Virus record (IMG/VR): IMGVR_UViG_3300049207_000041
Location: 1-38,913 of that record
Reading direction: 5' to 3' (one strand)
Source: a virus
Length of the DNA stretch: 38,913 nt
Positions within the stretch are counted from its first letter, which is position 1; every line of letters begins with the position of its first letter. Below, piece by piece: positions 7,740-16,278 of the stretch. The notes under the pieces were generated by a model, which was given only the letters and a program-made list of their open reading frames with translations, was not told the origin of the DNA and did no database searches. The position numbers were made by a program, and so were the translations under genes.

Positions 7740-10312
7740 CACACACGCCTCCAGAGAACGCCGCCTTGCAGCGTCTCACCTTGAATGATGCGGATAACCT
7801 CGGCGGTGAATGCCTGGCCCATCGATTCGCCTTGCTGCTGGGCTTCCTTATCGCTCATGCCCTTCTGGGCCTGGACCGAGATCGGGGCGCTGATGCTGAT
7901 CGAGGCACTACCGCTGGAAGCCATTCCATCTGCAGAATTGATCCTTTCAAGTGTGCGGTCCAGCTTGGCACTGGTCTCGGCGGTGGTTACCCGCTCACCC
8001 TTTTCAAGGAGCCAGGTGCCGGTTTCTGGAACTGCGTCGATGCCATCGTGGGCCATACCGGCAAGCGCGGCGCTTGATACTGCCGCCACCATTGGAATGG
8101 TTGCCGTCTGGGCCGCCAGAGCAGCCCCTGGGGCGAGCGCCGGACCAACGATAGGAATCGCAGCGGTAGATGCGTAAGCGGCAAGAGCGGCCTGTGCGGA
8201 TGTCGCCTGGGCGTTCGCGACCATTGCCAGGCCCGCGGCACTCTGTGTGGTCTTGCCAACAATCAACTGGACCGCCTGGTACACCAGCCATTGAGCAGCC
8301 ATGTCGGAAAGAGCGTTGACCATTGACTTCCCGAAGCCGGCAATCATATCGCCGAGAGCGTCCCCCGCATCCTCAGCACCTGTTGCGACATCAGAAAAGA
8401 ATGTCCCCAGATTGCTGCTCGCACTGCCCAGGGCTGTCGAGGTCATGTCCGCTGCCATCTGCGAATGATCAGTCGCCACATCGGCGAAGTTGGCCCAGGC
8501 CTCATTGACACCGTCCATCCAGTTGGATTGGGCAGCATCAAGACTTTCGTAATACTCGTGCTGCAGCTCCATTCGCTCTGTCAGCGCGTCCTTGAGCATC
8601 CCGGTCTCAGCTGCGTACAGTTCCGCCGTGATATCCCCGGCGTTCATCTGCTTCTGCAGGTCGGCCATCTGGTCGTTGTAGTCCTGCTGTATCGCCAGGT
8701 CCTGCTGGAGCCGATCACGAGCCTCATCGCCCATCCCTGCGCCAGCCAACTCCATGTCAAACCCGGATTTTGTCGTGGCGTTCGCTGCCTTCAGGCTTGC
8801 CAGGAATGCAGCAGATTTTGCTTCCTCTTCGTTCGCAAGCTTTAGTTTCTGGAGAGCGTCCAGTTCCTTGGCCAATCCTTGAAGGCGCTTCTGCTGGTCG
8901 GCATTGATGCCGACAAGCTTGCCTGATGCGATCTCGAAGCGAAGCTTGTCGACCTCAGTCGCTTTCTTTTGAGCATCCGCCGAGGTATTGATCAGGGCAA
9001 TCTGACGCTGCAGATCTGTCTCCGAGTTTTTGAAGGTGTCGTTGATTTTCTTCGCAGAAGCCTCAGCCTCCTGCGCAGCTTTCTTCGCCTTTTCGCGAGC
9101 TACTGGATCAATGCCCGTGCCGGTACCGGGGGTTACGTTCTTTGTGGCCGCCGCAACCTCAGCGGCGGCCTTTTTGGCGTCCTGTACGTATTGCCTGAAT
9201 TTGTCACCTGCCAATGGAGCAGTGAGGCTTTCATCGATACTCGCCGCGGCCTGGGCGGCGATGCTGAAGTTGAGAGCGGCCTCGTTGCTCAGGCGCTCAC
9301 TATCAGCAATAAACTGGTCCGCTGTATCGCCAATGGTGACAGCAGCAAGGCCCGTGGCCAAGCTACTCATAAGCGACGACATTCGAGCGACTGCCGTGGA
9401 GTAAAGCCCCACCAGCGTGTTGCCCAGGATGTCGAATACGCGCACCACGCCATCGCCAGCACTGATTACGAATGCTGAGGTTTCGACCAGTTTGTCACCG
9501 AGATCACCGACAACCCCTTTAAGGCCGCCGGCGTCCTTGGCCGACTGATTCATGTCCTTTGAGAACTGCGCCAACACAGGAAGAAACTCAGCTGCCAGCA
9601 TAGTCTTGCCAGCAGTGATGTATTGCCCCAGCCCTTGCAATTCAATACCGAATTGTTTTGCTGCCGCGATGGTACTCTCATCCATAACCACACCAGCGTT
9701 CAGTGCTGCCTGGCCGAGCTCATCAAAAGCCTTACCACCATTGCGCAGAAGAGGCACCAGCGCAGTTGAGTCATCCGCTATGGACTCCATGTAGAACGTC
9801 ATTTCCTGCTGACTGACGTTTGCTTTCTCTAGACTGGTGACGTAGAGGGCCAGAGCGTCCTTGCTGTTCAGCTTTTTGAAGCTGTCAGCGGTGACCCCAA
9901 CCTTAGGTGCGATGTTCTCGAAAAAGTCTTTCAGTTCACCAGCTCCGGTACTGGCGAAGTCCCCGAGCTTATCGTTGGTGTCTTTGAAAATGTCGGAAAG
10001 CTTGTCTTGTTCAACGCCGACGCTTTTCGCTGCCGCCGCATACTTCTGGAAATCGGTGGTCCCCAGCCCCGCCAGCGCTGACTGGTTAGATATTTCTTTC
10101 GCCACACTCGCCGAGTGCACCACCAAAGCAGTCAGAACTGCGGGGATGCTGCCTATCGCTGAGCCAACGCCTTTTGCCAGGCTGCTAAAAGACTTGCTGA
10201 TTTCTTCATTGCGCTTTTTTGCCTCCCGACTTGCCTTGTCCAGCGGCCCGGTGAAAGCACCAATTTTTGCAACCAAGTCCAGCGTTAACGTGCCGAGTGA
10301 TTTGCTGGACAT
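7739..10312 (-). CDS. H: Tail tape measure protein
   Basis: This 857-residue protein has the usual features of a lambda-type tape measure: an N-terminal coiled region (LDLVAKIGAFTGPLDKASREAKKRN), long alanine- and lysine-rich coiled coils around residues 390-600, and a hydrophobic stretch around residues 640-770 including ASTAAIPIVGPALAPGAALA. It ends with a gpH-type C-terminal region. It sets tail length during assembly, and by the lambda rule of about 0.15 nm per residue a tail near 130 nm is expected (inference). It lies downstream of an inserted lipoprotein gene and a stem-loop, rather than directly after the chaperone gene as in lambda. Confidence 0.93.
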   Translation of the reverse strand: MSSKSLGTLTLDLVAKIGAFTGPLDKASREAKKRNEEISKSFSSLAKGVGSAIGSIPAVLTALVVHSASVAKEISNQSALAGLGTTDFQKYAAAAKSVGVEQDKLSDIFKDTNDKLGDFASTGAGELKDFFENIAPKVGVTADSFKKLNSKDALALYVTSLEKANVSQQEMTFYMESIADDSTALVPLLRNGGKAFDELGQAALNAGVVMDESTIAAAKQFGIELQGLGQYITAGKTMLAAEFLPVLAQFSKDMNQSAKDAGGLKGVVGDLGDKLVETSAFVISAGDGVVRVFDILGNTLVGLYSTAVARMSSLMSSLATGLAAVTIGDTADQFIADSERLSNEAALNFSIAAQAAASIDESLTAPLAGDKFRQYVQDAKKAAAEVAAATKNVTPGTGTGIDPVAREKAKKAAQEAEASAKKINDTFKNSETDLQRQIALINTSADAQKKATEVDKLRFEIASGKLVGINADQQKRLQGLAKELDALQKLKLANEEEAKSAAFLASLKAANATTKSGFDMELAGAGMGDEARDRLQQDLAIQQDYNDQMADLQKQMNAGDITAELYAAETGMLKDALTERMELQHEYYESLDAAQSNWMDGVNEAWANFADVATDHSQMAADMTSTALGSASSNLGTFFSDVATGAEDAGDALGDMIAGFGKSMVNALSDMAAQWLVYQAVQLIVGKTTQSAAGLAMVANAQATSAQAALAAYASTAAIPIVGPALAPGAALAAQTATIPMVAAVSSAALAGMAHDGIDAVPETGTWLLEKGERVTTAETSAKLDRTLERINSADGMASSGSASISISAPISVQAQKGMSDKEAQQQGESMGQAFTAEVIRIIQGETLQGGVLWRRV

Positions 10313-10327
10313 TCAGTTCTCCACGCA

Positions 10328-10352
10328 TAAAAAAACCCGCCGAAGCGGGTTC
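10328..10352 (-). terminator. Terminator after the lipoprotein gene
   Basis: The minus strand reads AACCCGC-TTCG-GCGGGTT followed by TTTTTA: a 7-bp stem (10334-10340 with 10345-10351) with a UUCG loop and a good U-tract. It lies just after the stop of the lipoprotein moron and before the tape measure start. It is identical in stem and loop to the one at 5235-5252. Confidence 0.8.
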
Positions 10353-10355
10353 CGA

Positions 10356-11168
10356 TTACTTTACTGCCCCCTGATATTTTGTCGTCAGGAGATCGAGTCG
10401 TTTTTGATTTTCTTCGGTAAACAGGCCTGAGCCAAACATGGGGTTTTTATCCGCACCATCGAGACGGACGACCTCTACGGTAAATACCGCATCGGCTGGC
10501 GCGTTCACCTTTCCCCAATCGCTGAACATATTTGGAGCCAGCGTCCACGACTGCTCTTCGCCGGGTTCCAAACCACCACTGATTTCGTAGTTGAAGTCTT
10601 CCACCAGCCAAGGAATTGAGCGCCCGGGCGATGCGATAGTGCCCTTAAAGTAGGCACGAGAAACCGCCTCTGACATCCCATTTTTTACGGTGACCTCGAT
10701 GATCGGCTTCGGACGTGGAGAGTATTTTTCTTCTTGAAGATAGAATCTGGATTTCGATACCGTGAATTTTTGGAGTTCAGTTTTTGCCAACTCCGAATCA
10801 ACCTTCTTCTTTTTGAGCTCTTCGATCTCAATAATCGCTTGCTCTTTTTCCTTTGCCTCCCGCGCAATCCTAATGTCCGCTGCGGCTGAAGAAACTTCAT
10901 CGACGGTCTTTCCATCCAAGCTGGACAACAGTCCTGTCGTTAGGTCTGACGTCTTCTTTTCTCCCCGCATGATTGCGGGAACATCCATCCCACTAAGGGC
11001 TATCAGCTTGAGGTCTGACTCGAACTGAATTTTTTTATCCGCCGGAAGCTTCTGATTGATTTCTTGCACTGACTTTTTCAAAGCGGCTTCCGAGCTTCCG
11101 TCAAGCTTCGGCTCCCCACATCCAGCAATGAAGAGAGCCGGAACAGCAACGGCAAGTAGCTTCCACAT
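10356..11168 (-). CDS. Lipoprotein (DUF6694-like), probable moron
   Basis: I chose ATG 11168, with GAGGG upstream; it gives 270 residues beginning MWKLLAVAVPALFIAGCGEP. This is a textbook type II signal peptide with lipobox FIAG-C, so the mature protein should be anchored to a membrane by a lipid on Cys17. The next segment contains a Lys/Glu-rich coiled coil (residues about 95-130), and the C-terminal half resembles a beta domain. A similar arrangement is known for the DUF6694 lipoprotein family, which I assign tentatively. It interrupts the tail genes between chaperone and tape measure and is followed by a terminator. This is the position and form of a moron expressed by the host cell, possibly for superinfection exclusion (inference). 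Confidence 0.8.
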   Translation of the reverse strand: MWKLLAVAVPALFIAGCGEPKLDGSSEAALKKSVQEINQKLPADKKIQFESDLKLIALSGMDVPAIMRGEKKTSDLTTGLLSSLDGKTVDEVSSAAADIRIAREAKEKEQAIIEIEELKKKKVDSELAKTELQKFTVSKSRFYLQEEKYSPRPKPIIEVTVKNGMSEAVSRAYFKGTIASPGRSIPWLVEDFNYEISGGLEPGEEQSWTLAPNMFSDWGKVNAPADAVFTVEVVRLDGADKNPMFGSGLFTEENQKRLDLLTTKYQGAVK

Positions 11169-11223
11169 AGGTATTCCCTCACGTAATAGTGGCGCGAGGA
11201 TATCAAAACTTCCCACCGGTGCG

Positions 11224-11858
11224 TTAAGCCCACGCCTTCATCGCCTCAGCCAGCGTCAGCACGCGCTCACCTGCATGAGGCATGAAATCCTCTGGCTTGA
11301 AGCCACCGTCCTTGGTGATCCTGTTGGCGTACATGGATGACAACATCGCCACGCTGCGCTCGATCCGCAGGCCCACATTCAGAGACCCGCGCTCCTTGCG
11401 ATACTTCGCCCACCGATTGAACTCGCGGAGGCTCAGTCTTTCTTGCGCTTCCGCGATCGTGCAGCCGAAGGTGATGGCGAGTTCGTGCCAGAGCTCTTCA
11501 AGGCCGGTGAGCTCGTCGTCTTTCCCAGGTTGTTCACCTCGAAGATTGCTGCCAGCAGCGCCACCGTCAGGCGCCCGTCCAGCGCCCCTCGCTGGGGATC
11601 CGCATCACCGGTTATATCGCCGACGGTGAAAACGGCAGCCCCATTTTCATCGCACACGCTTGCGGCTATGCGCCCGGCCAAGCTGTCGTGCTTTCCGTTC
11701 AAAGCCGTCACATCGCTGATTGCTGCCTGATAGCCAAGCGGACGGATGAAGACGGTGGCCGTGAGTTCTTCATCGCCCTGCGACCATTTGATTTCCTTCT
11801 CAACCGGTCGGCCGGTGAAGGCGCCGACCGACTTAAGACTTTCGAGTGTCAGCTTCAT
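11224..11858 (-). CDS. GT: Tail assembly chaperone, frameshifted long form (GT-like)
   Basis: A -1 ribosomal slip at the heptamer GGGAAAG (plus-strand CTTTCCC, 11520-11526) joins the first chaperone frame to a second frame that ends at TAA 11224. The slip site reads G-GGA-AAG in the zero frame, the same heptamer used in lambda G/GT. The added part reads DDELTGLEELWHELAITFGC, then LSLREFNRWAKYRKERGSLN and ends near LAEAMKAWA; this resembles the T/DUF4035 extension. The total is 211 residues. The long form is expected to bind the tape measure and the tail tube protein during tail assembly and not to be in the virion. The second frame has no start of its own near the junction. Confidence 0.85.
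11433..11858 (-). CDS. G: Tail assembly chaperone, short form (G-like)
   Basis: This 141-residue product starts at ATG 11858 (MKLTLESLKSVGAFTGRPVE) just after the tail tube gene and ends at TGA 11433-11435. The folded domain covers about residues 1-110 (KEIKWSQGDEELTATVFIRP). The last about 30 residues, rich in Ser, Lys and Arg (SPSPSAARSRKRKKD), lie past the slip site and are low-complexity, as expected when the useful product of that DNA is the other frame. By analogy with lambda gpG it is a non-virion chaperone of tail assembly. Confidence 0.88.
   Translation of the reverse strand: MKLTLESLKSVGAFTGRPVEKEIKWSQGDEELTATVFIRPLGYQAAISDVTALNGKHDSLAGRIAASVCDENGAAVFTVGDITGDADPQRGALDGRLTVALLAAIFEVNNLGKTTSSPALKSSGTNSPSPSAARSRKRKKD
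11520..11526 (-). promoter_or_regulatory. Programmed -1 frameshift site GGGAAAG
   Basis: The slippery heptamer is aligned G GGA AAG with the G-like reading frame and fits X XXY YYZ. It is the same heptamer as in lambda. The downstream -1 frame stays open for 98 codons and encodes a protein with recognisable tail-chaperone extension sequence. Confidence 0.85.
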
Positions 11859-11867
11859 CGAGCCCCC

Positions 11868-12596
11868 TTAAGCGCTGGTCTTGCGGATCCAGGCAGAACC
11901 GCCGGAACGCTGAATGGACGCTGCCGTGGTCACCACGCTATTGGCTGCAAAATCGAACGGGAAGTCGGAGACATATCCGTCGAAAACGAACCAGGTTCGA
12001 GTGTTTGGCAGGCTAAGCCCCCCATCACCAAGCTCAGCAGTTGCTGCTGCCCCGCTACCGGCGCCGCCGGTAAAAGCAACGGTAGGAACAGAGGTATAAC
12101 CAGACCCCGGGCTGGTGATCGTGATGCCGGTCACCGCGCCGCCGGAGATACTGGCCGTGGCCAGAGCGCCGGTGCCACCGCCGCCAGTCAAGGCCACAGT
12201 AGGTGCGCTGGTGTACCCAGTACCACCGGAGGTAATTTCGATGGACGAGACCGTGCCATCGACGCCGACCGTCGGCACGATGTCGACGCCATCAGACCAG
12301 CCAACCGCCCAACTGATGCTCTCGATGCTGTCGTCTTCGGACAACTGATGCAGGCGAACGTGGGATGCGTTGCGAGGATCGGCATTCAGCGTCAACGACG
12401 CCTGGCCAGGAGTGCGCAGACCGCGCATATAGGTCCGCACCTTGTTGCTCAGGCACGTTGTTTCGATCTGGTCAGCAGGGTTGCCGCCCGGATTGAAAGC
12501 GGTAGCGCATTCGATCTCAAGGATTTCGAAGACAGCCGGATTCGCAATGGTGGGCACGAGCGCGTAGATCTGGGTTCCTTGGGAAAGGATCGACAT
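11868..12596 (-). CDS. V: Major tail tube protein
   Basis: I chose ATG 12596 with GGAG upstream; an in-frame TTG 12 bases earlier is less likely. The 242 residues begin [20 protein letters not shown]. This and the region [20 protein letters not shown] are typical of siphophage tail tube proteins. Residues about 105-175 contain two tandem glycine-rich repeats ([19 protein letters not shown] and [19 protein letters not shown]), an insert that may be displayed on the tail surface. The C-terminus returns to the tube fold ([20 protein letters not shown]). It forms the hexameric rings of the tail. It sits between tail terminator and chaperone as in lambda. Confidence 0.9.
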   Translation of the reverse strand: MSILSQGTQIYALVPTIANPAVFEILEIECATAFNPGGNPADQIETTCLSNKVRTYMRGLRTPGQASLTLNADPRNASHVRLHQLSEDDSIESISWAVGWSDGVDIVPTVGVDGTVSSIEITSGGTGYTSAPTVALTGGGGTGALATASISGGAVTGITITSPGSGYTSVPTVAFTGGAGSGAAATAELGDGGLSLPNTRTWFVFDGYVSDFPFDFAANSVVTTAASIQRSGGSAWIRKTSA

Positions 12597-12617
12597 GGCG
12601 TTCTCCAAATGTCGGGC

Positions 12618-12645
12618 ATAAAAAAACCCGCACTTGGCGGGCTGG
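12618..12645 (-). terminator. Stem-loop before the tail tube gene
   Basis: The minus strand has CCCGC-CAAGT-GCGGG followed by TTTTTTTATG: a 5-bp GC stem (12627-12631 with 12637-12641) and a seven-T tract. It is a plausible intrinsic terminator in the gap between the tail terminator gene and the tail tube gene. Confidence 0.65.
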
Positions 12646-12659
12646 TTTCTGGGGTTGGG

Positions 12660-13028
12660 TTATCGGCGGACGATCCAGTCCACACTGAAGCTGTAGCGGT
12701 ATCGGCCTGTTTCGGTGTCTCGGTCCTCTCCGTTGTAGCTGGAGACCGACGCGGACAGTTCCACGGCATACTCCAGCGCCTGGCCCGCGGCGCGAGCCTC
12801 AGCTGCTGTAGCTGCGTAGATATCGATCTGTAGCGCGTGGCTCTCGACGTCCGGGCGACCGGCCAGGTAGTTATCCGGCGAGCCGTTGATGACCTGCCAG
12901 ACGCAGTACGTGCCGGGAGGGTTATCCGGCGCTAGCCCGAACAGGTAGAGCCGGGTCGGGCTTACACCGAGCAGCGCGGTCACAGCCGGGTCAGCCGCCG
13001 CCACTTGGAAAATGGGTGGGTACTTCAT
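12660..13028 (-). CDS. U: Tail terminator / completion protein (DUF3168, U-like)
   Basis: This 122-residue protein starts at ATG 13028, overlapping the preceding gene by ATGG-type overlap of four bases. Sequence features are MKYPPIFQVAAADPAVTALL at the start, YCVWQVINGSPDNYLAGRPD in the middle and RYRYSFSVDWIVRR at the end, all typical of DUF3168 tail-completion proteins. It is expected to cap the tail tube and stop its growth, making the joining face to the head. It precedes the tail tube gene, which is the usual order. Confidence 0.85.
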   Translation of the reverse strand: MKYPPIFQVAAADPAVTALLGVSPTRLYLFGLAPDNPPGTYCVWQVINGSPDNYLAGRPDVESHALQIDIYAATAAEARAAGQALEYAVELSASVSSYNGEDRDTETGRYRYSFSVDWIVRR

Positions 13029-13555
13029 GGGCCCGCCTTCTTCGCTGCGCGCTTGATCGCTCGGTCCAGGGCCTTATCGAACTCCGACACGAACATGGCC
13101 GTGGCCGCGTCGATGTTGTCCGCCAGAGCCTTTCGCATGAACGGCTTCGCCGCCATTTTCGCTGTACCGAACTCCAAGAACCGCCAGTAGAACGTGTTGC
13201 CGCCGGGGTTGCTTTGGTCCCCACCGGTCTCGAAAGTGCCGCCGGCACGCCCCCGGCGGGTGTGATAGTTGTTCTTCTGCTTCGCGCCGCCCAGCACCCC
13301 GACACGGAAACCGAGGTCGCCGCTCTGCTTGAACAGGCGATTGTTCCAGCGCAATGCGATGTTCTTGGCGATCTCAGTGTTGGTCTCCGGGTCGTTCAGG
13401 CCCGTGGCGTTCTGCCGAGCCGCATCAGCGACCAACTGAGCGGCCTTCCTCAGCGCCGCCCGCCCGCCCTTGCGCCTGGTGTCGTAGCTAATTGCGTCAA
13501 ACTTCCCCAGCAGCGACTCAAGGCCGCCAATCTTGAACTCGATCACCTCAGCCAT
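13025..13555 (-). CDS. Tail completion / neck protein (HK97 gp10-like)
   Basis: This 176-residue protein starts at ATG 13555 and overlaps the upstream gene by 8 bases. It contains the landmarks of HK97 gp10 family proteins: GLESLLGKFDAISYDTRRKG near the N-terminus, GDLGFRVGVLGGAKQK in the middle, and the conserved FYWRFLEFGTAKMAAKPFMR near residue 135-155. This family acts at the head-tail joining region of long-tailed phages. The basic C-terminus (RAIKRAAKKAGP) is normal for the group. Confidence 0.87.
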   Translation of the reverse strand: MAEVIEFKIGGLESLLGKFDAISYDTRRKGGRAALRKAAQLVADAARQNATGLNDPETNTEIAKNIALRWNNRLFKQSGDLGFRVGVLGGAKQKNNYHTRRGRAGGTFETGGDQSNPGGNTFYWRFLEFGTAKMAAKPFMRKALADNIDAATAMFVSEFDKALDRAIKRAAKKAGP

Positions 13556-13880
13556 CGTTCACCCCTTCACTGCAGGGCAGCGTCAGATAGTCGATCCCGC
13601 TTTTGGGATCTGCCAAAACCCCTTCAATTTTGTAAATTTTGGTGCGGTGGAGAATCCTCATGGTCGCGTCGACATCGGGCCGATACCGGATAACAATCCT
13701 GGCTGTTATTCTCGACTGAACCGCGGCAGCAGCAATGAAGTCACGAGCTGACAGCGCTTCAATCGATGCATAGACTTCGGCGACGAGTGCCCAGGCCGGG
13801 ATCATTTCGCCACTCACCGGATCCTGCGTGAACACCGCACGTTGCAGCTCGACTCGATGACGCAGATCGCCAGCTCTCAT
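13548..13880 (-). CDS. Head closure / head-tail adaptor protein
   Basis: This 110-residue protein starts at ATG 13880, overlapping the upstream gene by ATGA. The start MRAGDLRHRVELQRAVFTQD and the segment WALVAEVYASIEALSARDFI are characteristic of SPP1 gp16-type head closure proteins. It should form a ring between connector and tail, holding the packaged DNA in the head. The position after the connector gene and before the gp10-like gene agrees. Confidence 0.87.
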   Translation of the reverse strand: MRAGDLRHRVELQRAVFTQDPVSGEMIPAWALVAEVYASIEALSARDFIAAAAVQSRITARIVIRYRPDVDATMRILHRTKIYKIEGVLADPKSGIDYLTLPCSEGVNDG

Positions 13881-14215
13881 GGTATCTCCTCGGGCTCAGG
13901 ATCCAGCACGCCACGCCAGTTCCTTGAAGCCCACAGAAGCGAATCAACGGCCGGATGAAGTTCAGCGGCAGTGGTGCCGACCGCAACCGCTTCACGATTC
14001 GCGTAGGATTCCCCCAGCAGCAGCAAAAGCGCTGATTTGAAGGAAGCCGGGAAGTCCGTCACCAACTTAAGTGCAGGGTTGTCGCAATACCATAGCGCCC
14101 AAGCCAGGGCGGACTCAGCGTAGAGCTCGATCAGGTCGTCATCGTCTTCATGGTCGACGCGCAGATGCTTGCGCATCAAAGCGATCGGCAGTAGATCGGT
14201 GACGGGGATGCTCAT
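13877..14215 (-). CDS. Head-tail connector protein (HK97 gp6-like)
   Basis: This 112-residue protein starts at ATG 14215, overlapping the small upstream gene by ATGA. It is mostly helical: LLPIALMRKHLRVDHEDDDD followed by LIELYAESALAWALWYCDNP and a helix with SFKSALLLLLGESYANREAV, the pattern of HK97 gp6 / SPP1 gp15 connectors. It forms the ring under the portal. Confidence 0.87.
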   Translation of the reverse strand: MSIPVTDLLPIALMRKHLRVDHEDDDDLIELYAESALAWALWYCDNPALKLVTDFPASFKSALLLLLGESYANREAVAVGTTAAELHPAVDSLLWASRNWRGVLDPEPEEIP

Positions 14216-14397
14216 TTTCTACCGCCTGTTTTTTTGGGTGCTTCGGTTGCGGACTTAGCCGGGGGCTCGACCTCTTCAGCCAACTCCATGCCTACCAAGG
14301 CTTGAGCGATCTCATCCGATACGGACCTTTCCTCGAACTGATCGAAGTTCCCAGCGTGATAGTGCGAAAACTGGCGCAGCGCGCGAATCTTAATCAT
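14212..14397 (-). CDS. Small protein between capsid and connector genes
   Basis: This 61-residue protein starts at ATG 14397 (MIKIRALRQFSHYHAGNFDQ) and ends with the basic tail APKKTGGRK. Small proteins with this type of start (an edge strand and a loop followed by a short helix, EIAQALVGMELAEEV) often lie between the major capsid and connector genes of HK97-like phages. Their role is not established; a head decoration or connector-related role is a guess. Confidence 0.7.
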   Translation of the reverse strand: MIKIRALRQFSHYHAGNFDQFEERSVSDEIAQALVGMELAEEVEPPAKSATEAPKKTGGRK

Positions 14398-14432
14398 GGC
14401 TCAATCGGGGCAGTTGCCTGCCCCGGCCTCGG

Positions 14433-15596
14433 TTACGGTGCGGTGGCGAAAGGACCGGTGATGATCGCGGTTGGCCGGTAGTGAGCCAGGGCCAGACGCT
14501 CTTCACAGAGAATGGTCAACATGTTCTTGACGAAGTTGTCACGATCTTCTCGGCTAACCTCAACGGTTGCATCCATACGGTCCCAGACTTGTGAAGCCAG
14601 GTCGAAGCCGCCGACCGTGAAAGTGCCCAAGGCCTGGGCTTTGGTCGCTACGACCGGCAACCCCCACATGACCTTCGCAGCGAACGCAGCCGGGCCACCG
14701 AAGATGTAACGGCCATCAGCATCTTTCAGCAGCGCGATCGCGTGCCAGTCGCGAGGATTGAGGATAATGCCGGAGGCTTCAAACTCGGACTCGCTGGTCT
14801 GGAAAATCGCGTGCGCGATCTTGTCCGCACGAGTGTCACCGGTGACGTTGAGGGTCGCGTCGTATGCGGCTGCGACCGTGTTCAGCCCAATGAGGTTGTC
14901 GCCGGTACCATCACCGTTCAGCAACTGGCCTTCTTCAACCAGGGCCAGACCGAACAGAAGACGGTTGTTGACGTAGGATTCGAGCATCGGCGCATCGTCC
15001 ATGACCTGGCGGGAAGCCTGGATCCAGTGGGCAATGGTTTTGACGTTCGCTGTTTCCTTGGTGAAGGTCAGATTGGACTCTGGCTTCAGTGTGCCTTCCG
15101 CTACCGGCGCGCCGCTGTTGGTGAAGACGTTCTCGCGAACATATTCCAGGGAGTTCGAACTGATGCGGCCTTGGGCCAACAGATCACGGATGGTCAGGCG
15201 GCGCAGGCCTGGCATCAAGATGCCGGCGTTGCGTTGAGGCTCAATCAAAGCGCCGGCAGAACCAGCACCACTGCCGAGTTGCTTGTTGAAGCTTTTGACG
15301 TCGACTTTACCAGACGACTTGCCATCCCAGGACTTCTGCAGATCGAGCGCGGTCTGCTCGGCGAATGACTTTTTGGTTTCGGGGTTGTCCAGGTTTCCGC
15401 TAGCCAGCTTCTGCTCGAGGTCGAACAGTCGGGTTCCGGACTTGGTCAGTTCTTCTTGAACGGTTTGGAGTTCGGTTTGCAGCTTTTTGCTGATCGCGCC
15501 GGTCTCGGTGATTTCCTTCTTCTGCGCCTCGAACAGTTGGGTCATGTTCGTTTGCGCGTCTTCGATTGCCTTTTGGATCTGGGCCAATTCGGACAT
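14433..15596 (-). CDS. Major capsid protein, HK97 fold
   Basis: This 387-residue protein starts at ATG 15596, three bases after the protease stop. Residues 1-105 are a charged coiled coil (QKAIEDAQTNMTQLFEAQKK onward), the delta domain that acts as an internal scaffold and is removed by the prohead protease. The capsid domain follows, with AGILMPGLRRLTIRDLLAQG, HWIQASRQVMDDAPMLESYV and the ILNPRDWHAIALLKDADGRY segment of the A domain. Size and order match HK97 gp5-like proteins. It builds the icosahedral head. Cross-linking as in HK97 itself cannot be judged from sequence alone. Confidence 0.95.
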   Translation of the reverse strand: MSELAQIQKAIEDAQTNMTQLFEAQKKEITETGAISKKLQTELQTVQEELTKSGTRLFDLEQKLASGNLDNPETKKSFAEQTALDLQKSWDGKSSGKVDVKSFNKQLGSGAGSAGALIEPQRNAGILMPGLRRLTIRDLLAQGRISSNSLEYVRENVFTNSGAPVAEGTLKPESNLTFTKETANVKTIAHWIQASRQVMDDAPMLESYVNNRLLFGLALVEEGQLLNGDGTGDNLIGLNTVAAAYDATLNVTGDTRADKIAHAIFQTSESEFEASGIILNPRDWHAIALLKDADGRYIFGGPAAFAAKVMWGLPVVATKAQALGTFTVGGFDLASQVWDRMDATVEVSREDRDNFVKNMLTILCEERLALAHYRPTAIITGPFATAP

Positions 15597-15599
15597 GGT

Positions 15600-16262
15600 T
15601 CAGTTTCCTACAGTTGGGAAGGTTTTGAGGCGATTGAGAATCGCGGTGATTTCGCCACCTTCGGAATCGCTCCGAACTGCGGACTTGATCCGGGCAATGA
15701 AGCCCAGGGCTTGCGACTTAGAAAGTCCGGCCGAATCCCTCAGCCAGTGCTCTACATCGCGAATAGTGGTGATCGACTCCAGGCTCTTCATGGACTCGAC
15801 GGTTGCCTGCTCATTGGCTGGGAAGGTGCAGATACTGATCTCACGCAGGGCTTGCACATTTTTGAAGGCGCGCCCGGTGCCGATCAGGTCGAAGCCGTCC
15901 TTCAGGACCGTGAATCCGACAGACATCCCTTCAACCGTCTTGTGCTCCATAGCGGCGCGTAGATCGGTAGACATCGATAGCCCCGGGGTCAATTCGCCAC
16001 GGGTAAGCAGGCCCTTGCTGTCCTCCTCCAGCGACAGCCATTTGCCTACCGGAAGCTCCCAGGTGCGATGGTTGAAGAACATTCCAACCTGACGGCTTTG
16101 GCTAGATAGCGCTTTTTTGAAAGCGCCAGGCATGATGATGTCGCCATCGCTGTCGACCACGCCGAAAACACTCGCGTAGCCCTCGAACGTCCCCGTTTTT
16201 CCAGACGAATCGAACTTGATCTCGACCTGATCAAAGGCCAAGGTCTTTTGAATATTGGACAT
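15600..16262 (-). CDS. Prohead maturation protease (HK97 gp4-like, U35)
   Basis: This 220-residue protein starts at ATG 16262. Diagnostic pieces are GTFEGYASVFGVVDSDGDII and PGAFKKAL, then the catalytic His in MFFNHRTWELPVGKW (about residue 66) and the Ser in KTVEGMSVGFTV (about residue 115). It cleaves the delta domain of the capsid protein and itself during head maturation. It lies between portal and capsid genes, the standard order, with a stem-loop between it and the portal gene. Confidence 0.93.
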   Translation of the reverse strand: MSNIQKTLAFDQVEIKFDSSGKTGTFEGYASVFGVVDSDGDIIMPGAFKKALSSQSRQVGMFFNHRTWELPVGKWLSLEEDSKGLLTRGELTPGLSMSTDLRAAMEHKTVEGMSVGFTVLKDGFDLIGTGRAFKNVQALREISICTFPANEQATVESMKSLESITTIRDVEHWLRDSAGLSKSQALGFIARIKSAVRSDSEGGEITAILNRLKTFPTVGN

Positions 16263-16278
16263 TGGGTAGCTCCAGAAA

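Noticed and set aside
6264-7784. Plus-strand reading frame of 506 codons
   Set aside because: Antisense to the K, L and M homologues, which all have recognisable catalytic or structural motifs on the other strand.
11688-12833. Plus-strand reading frame of 381 codons
   Set aside because: Antisense to the chaperone, tail tube and tail terminator genes; composition of a shadow frame.
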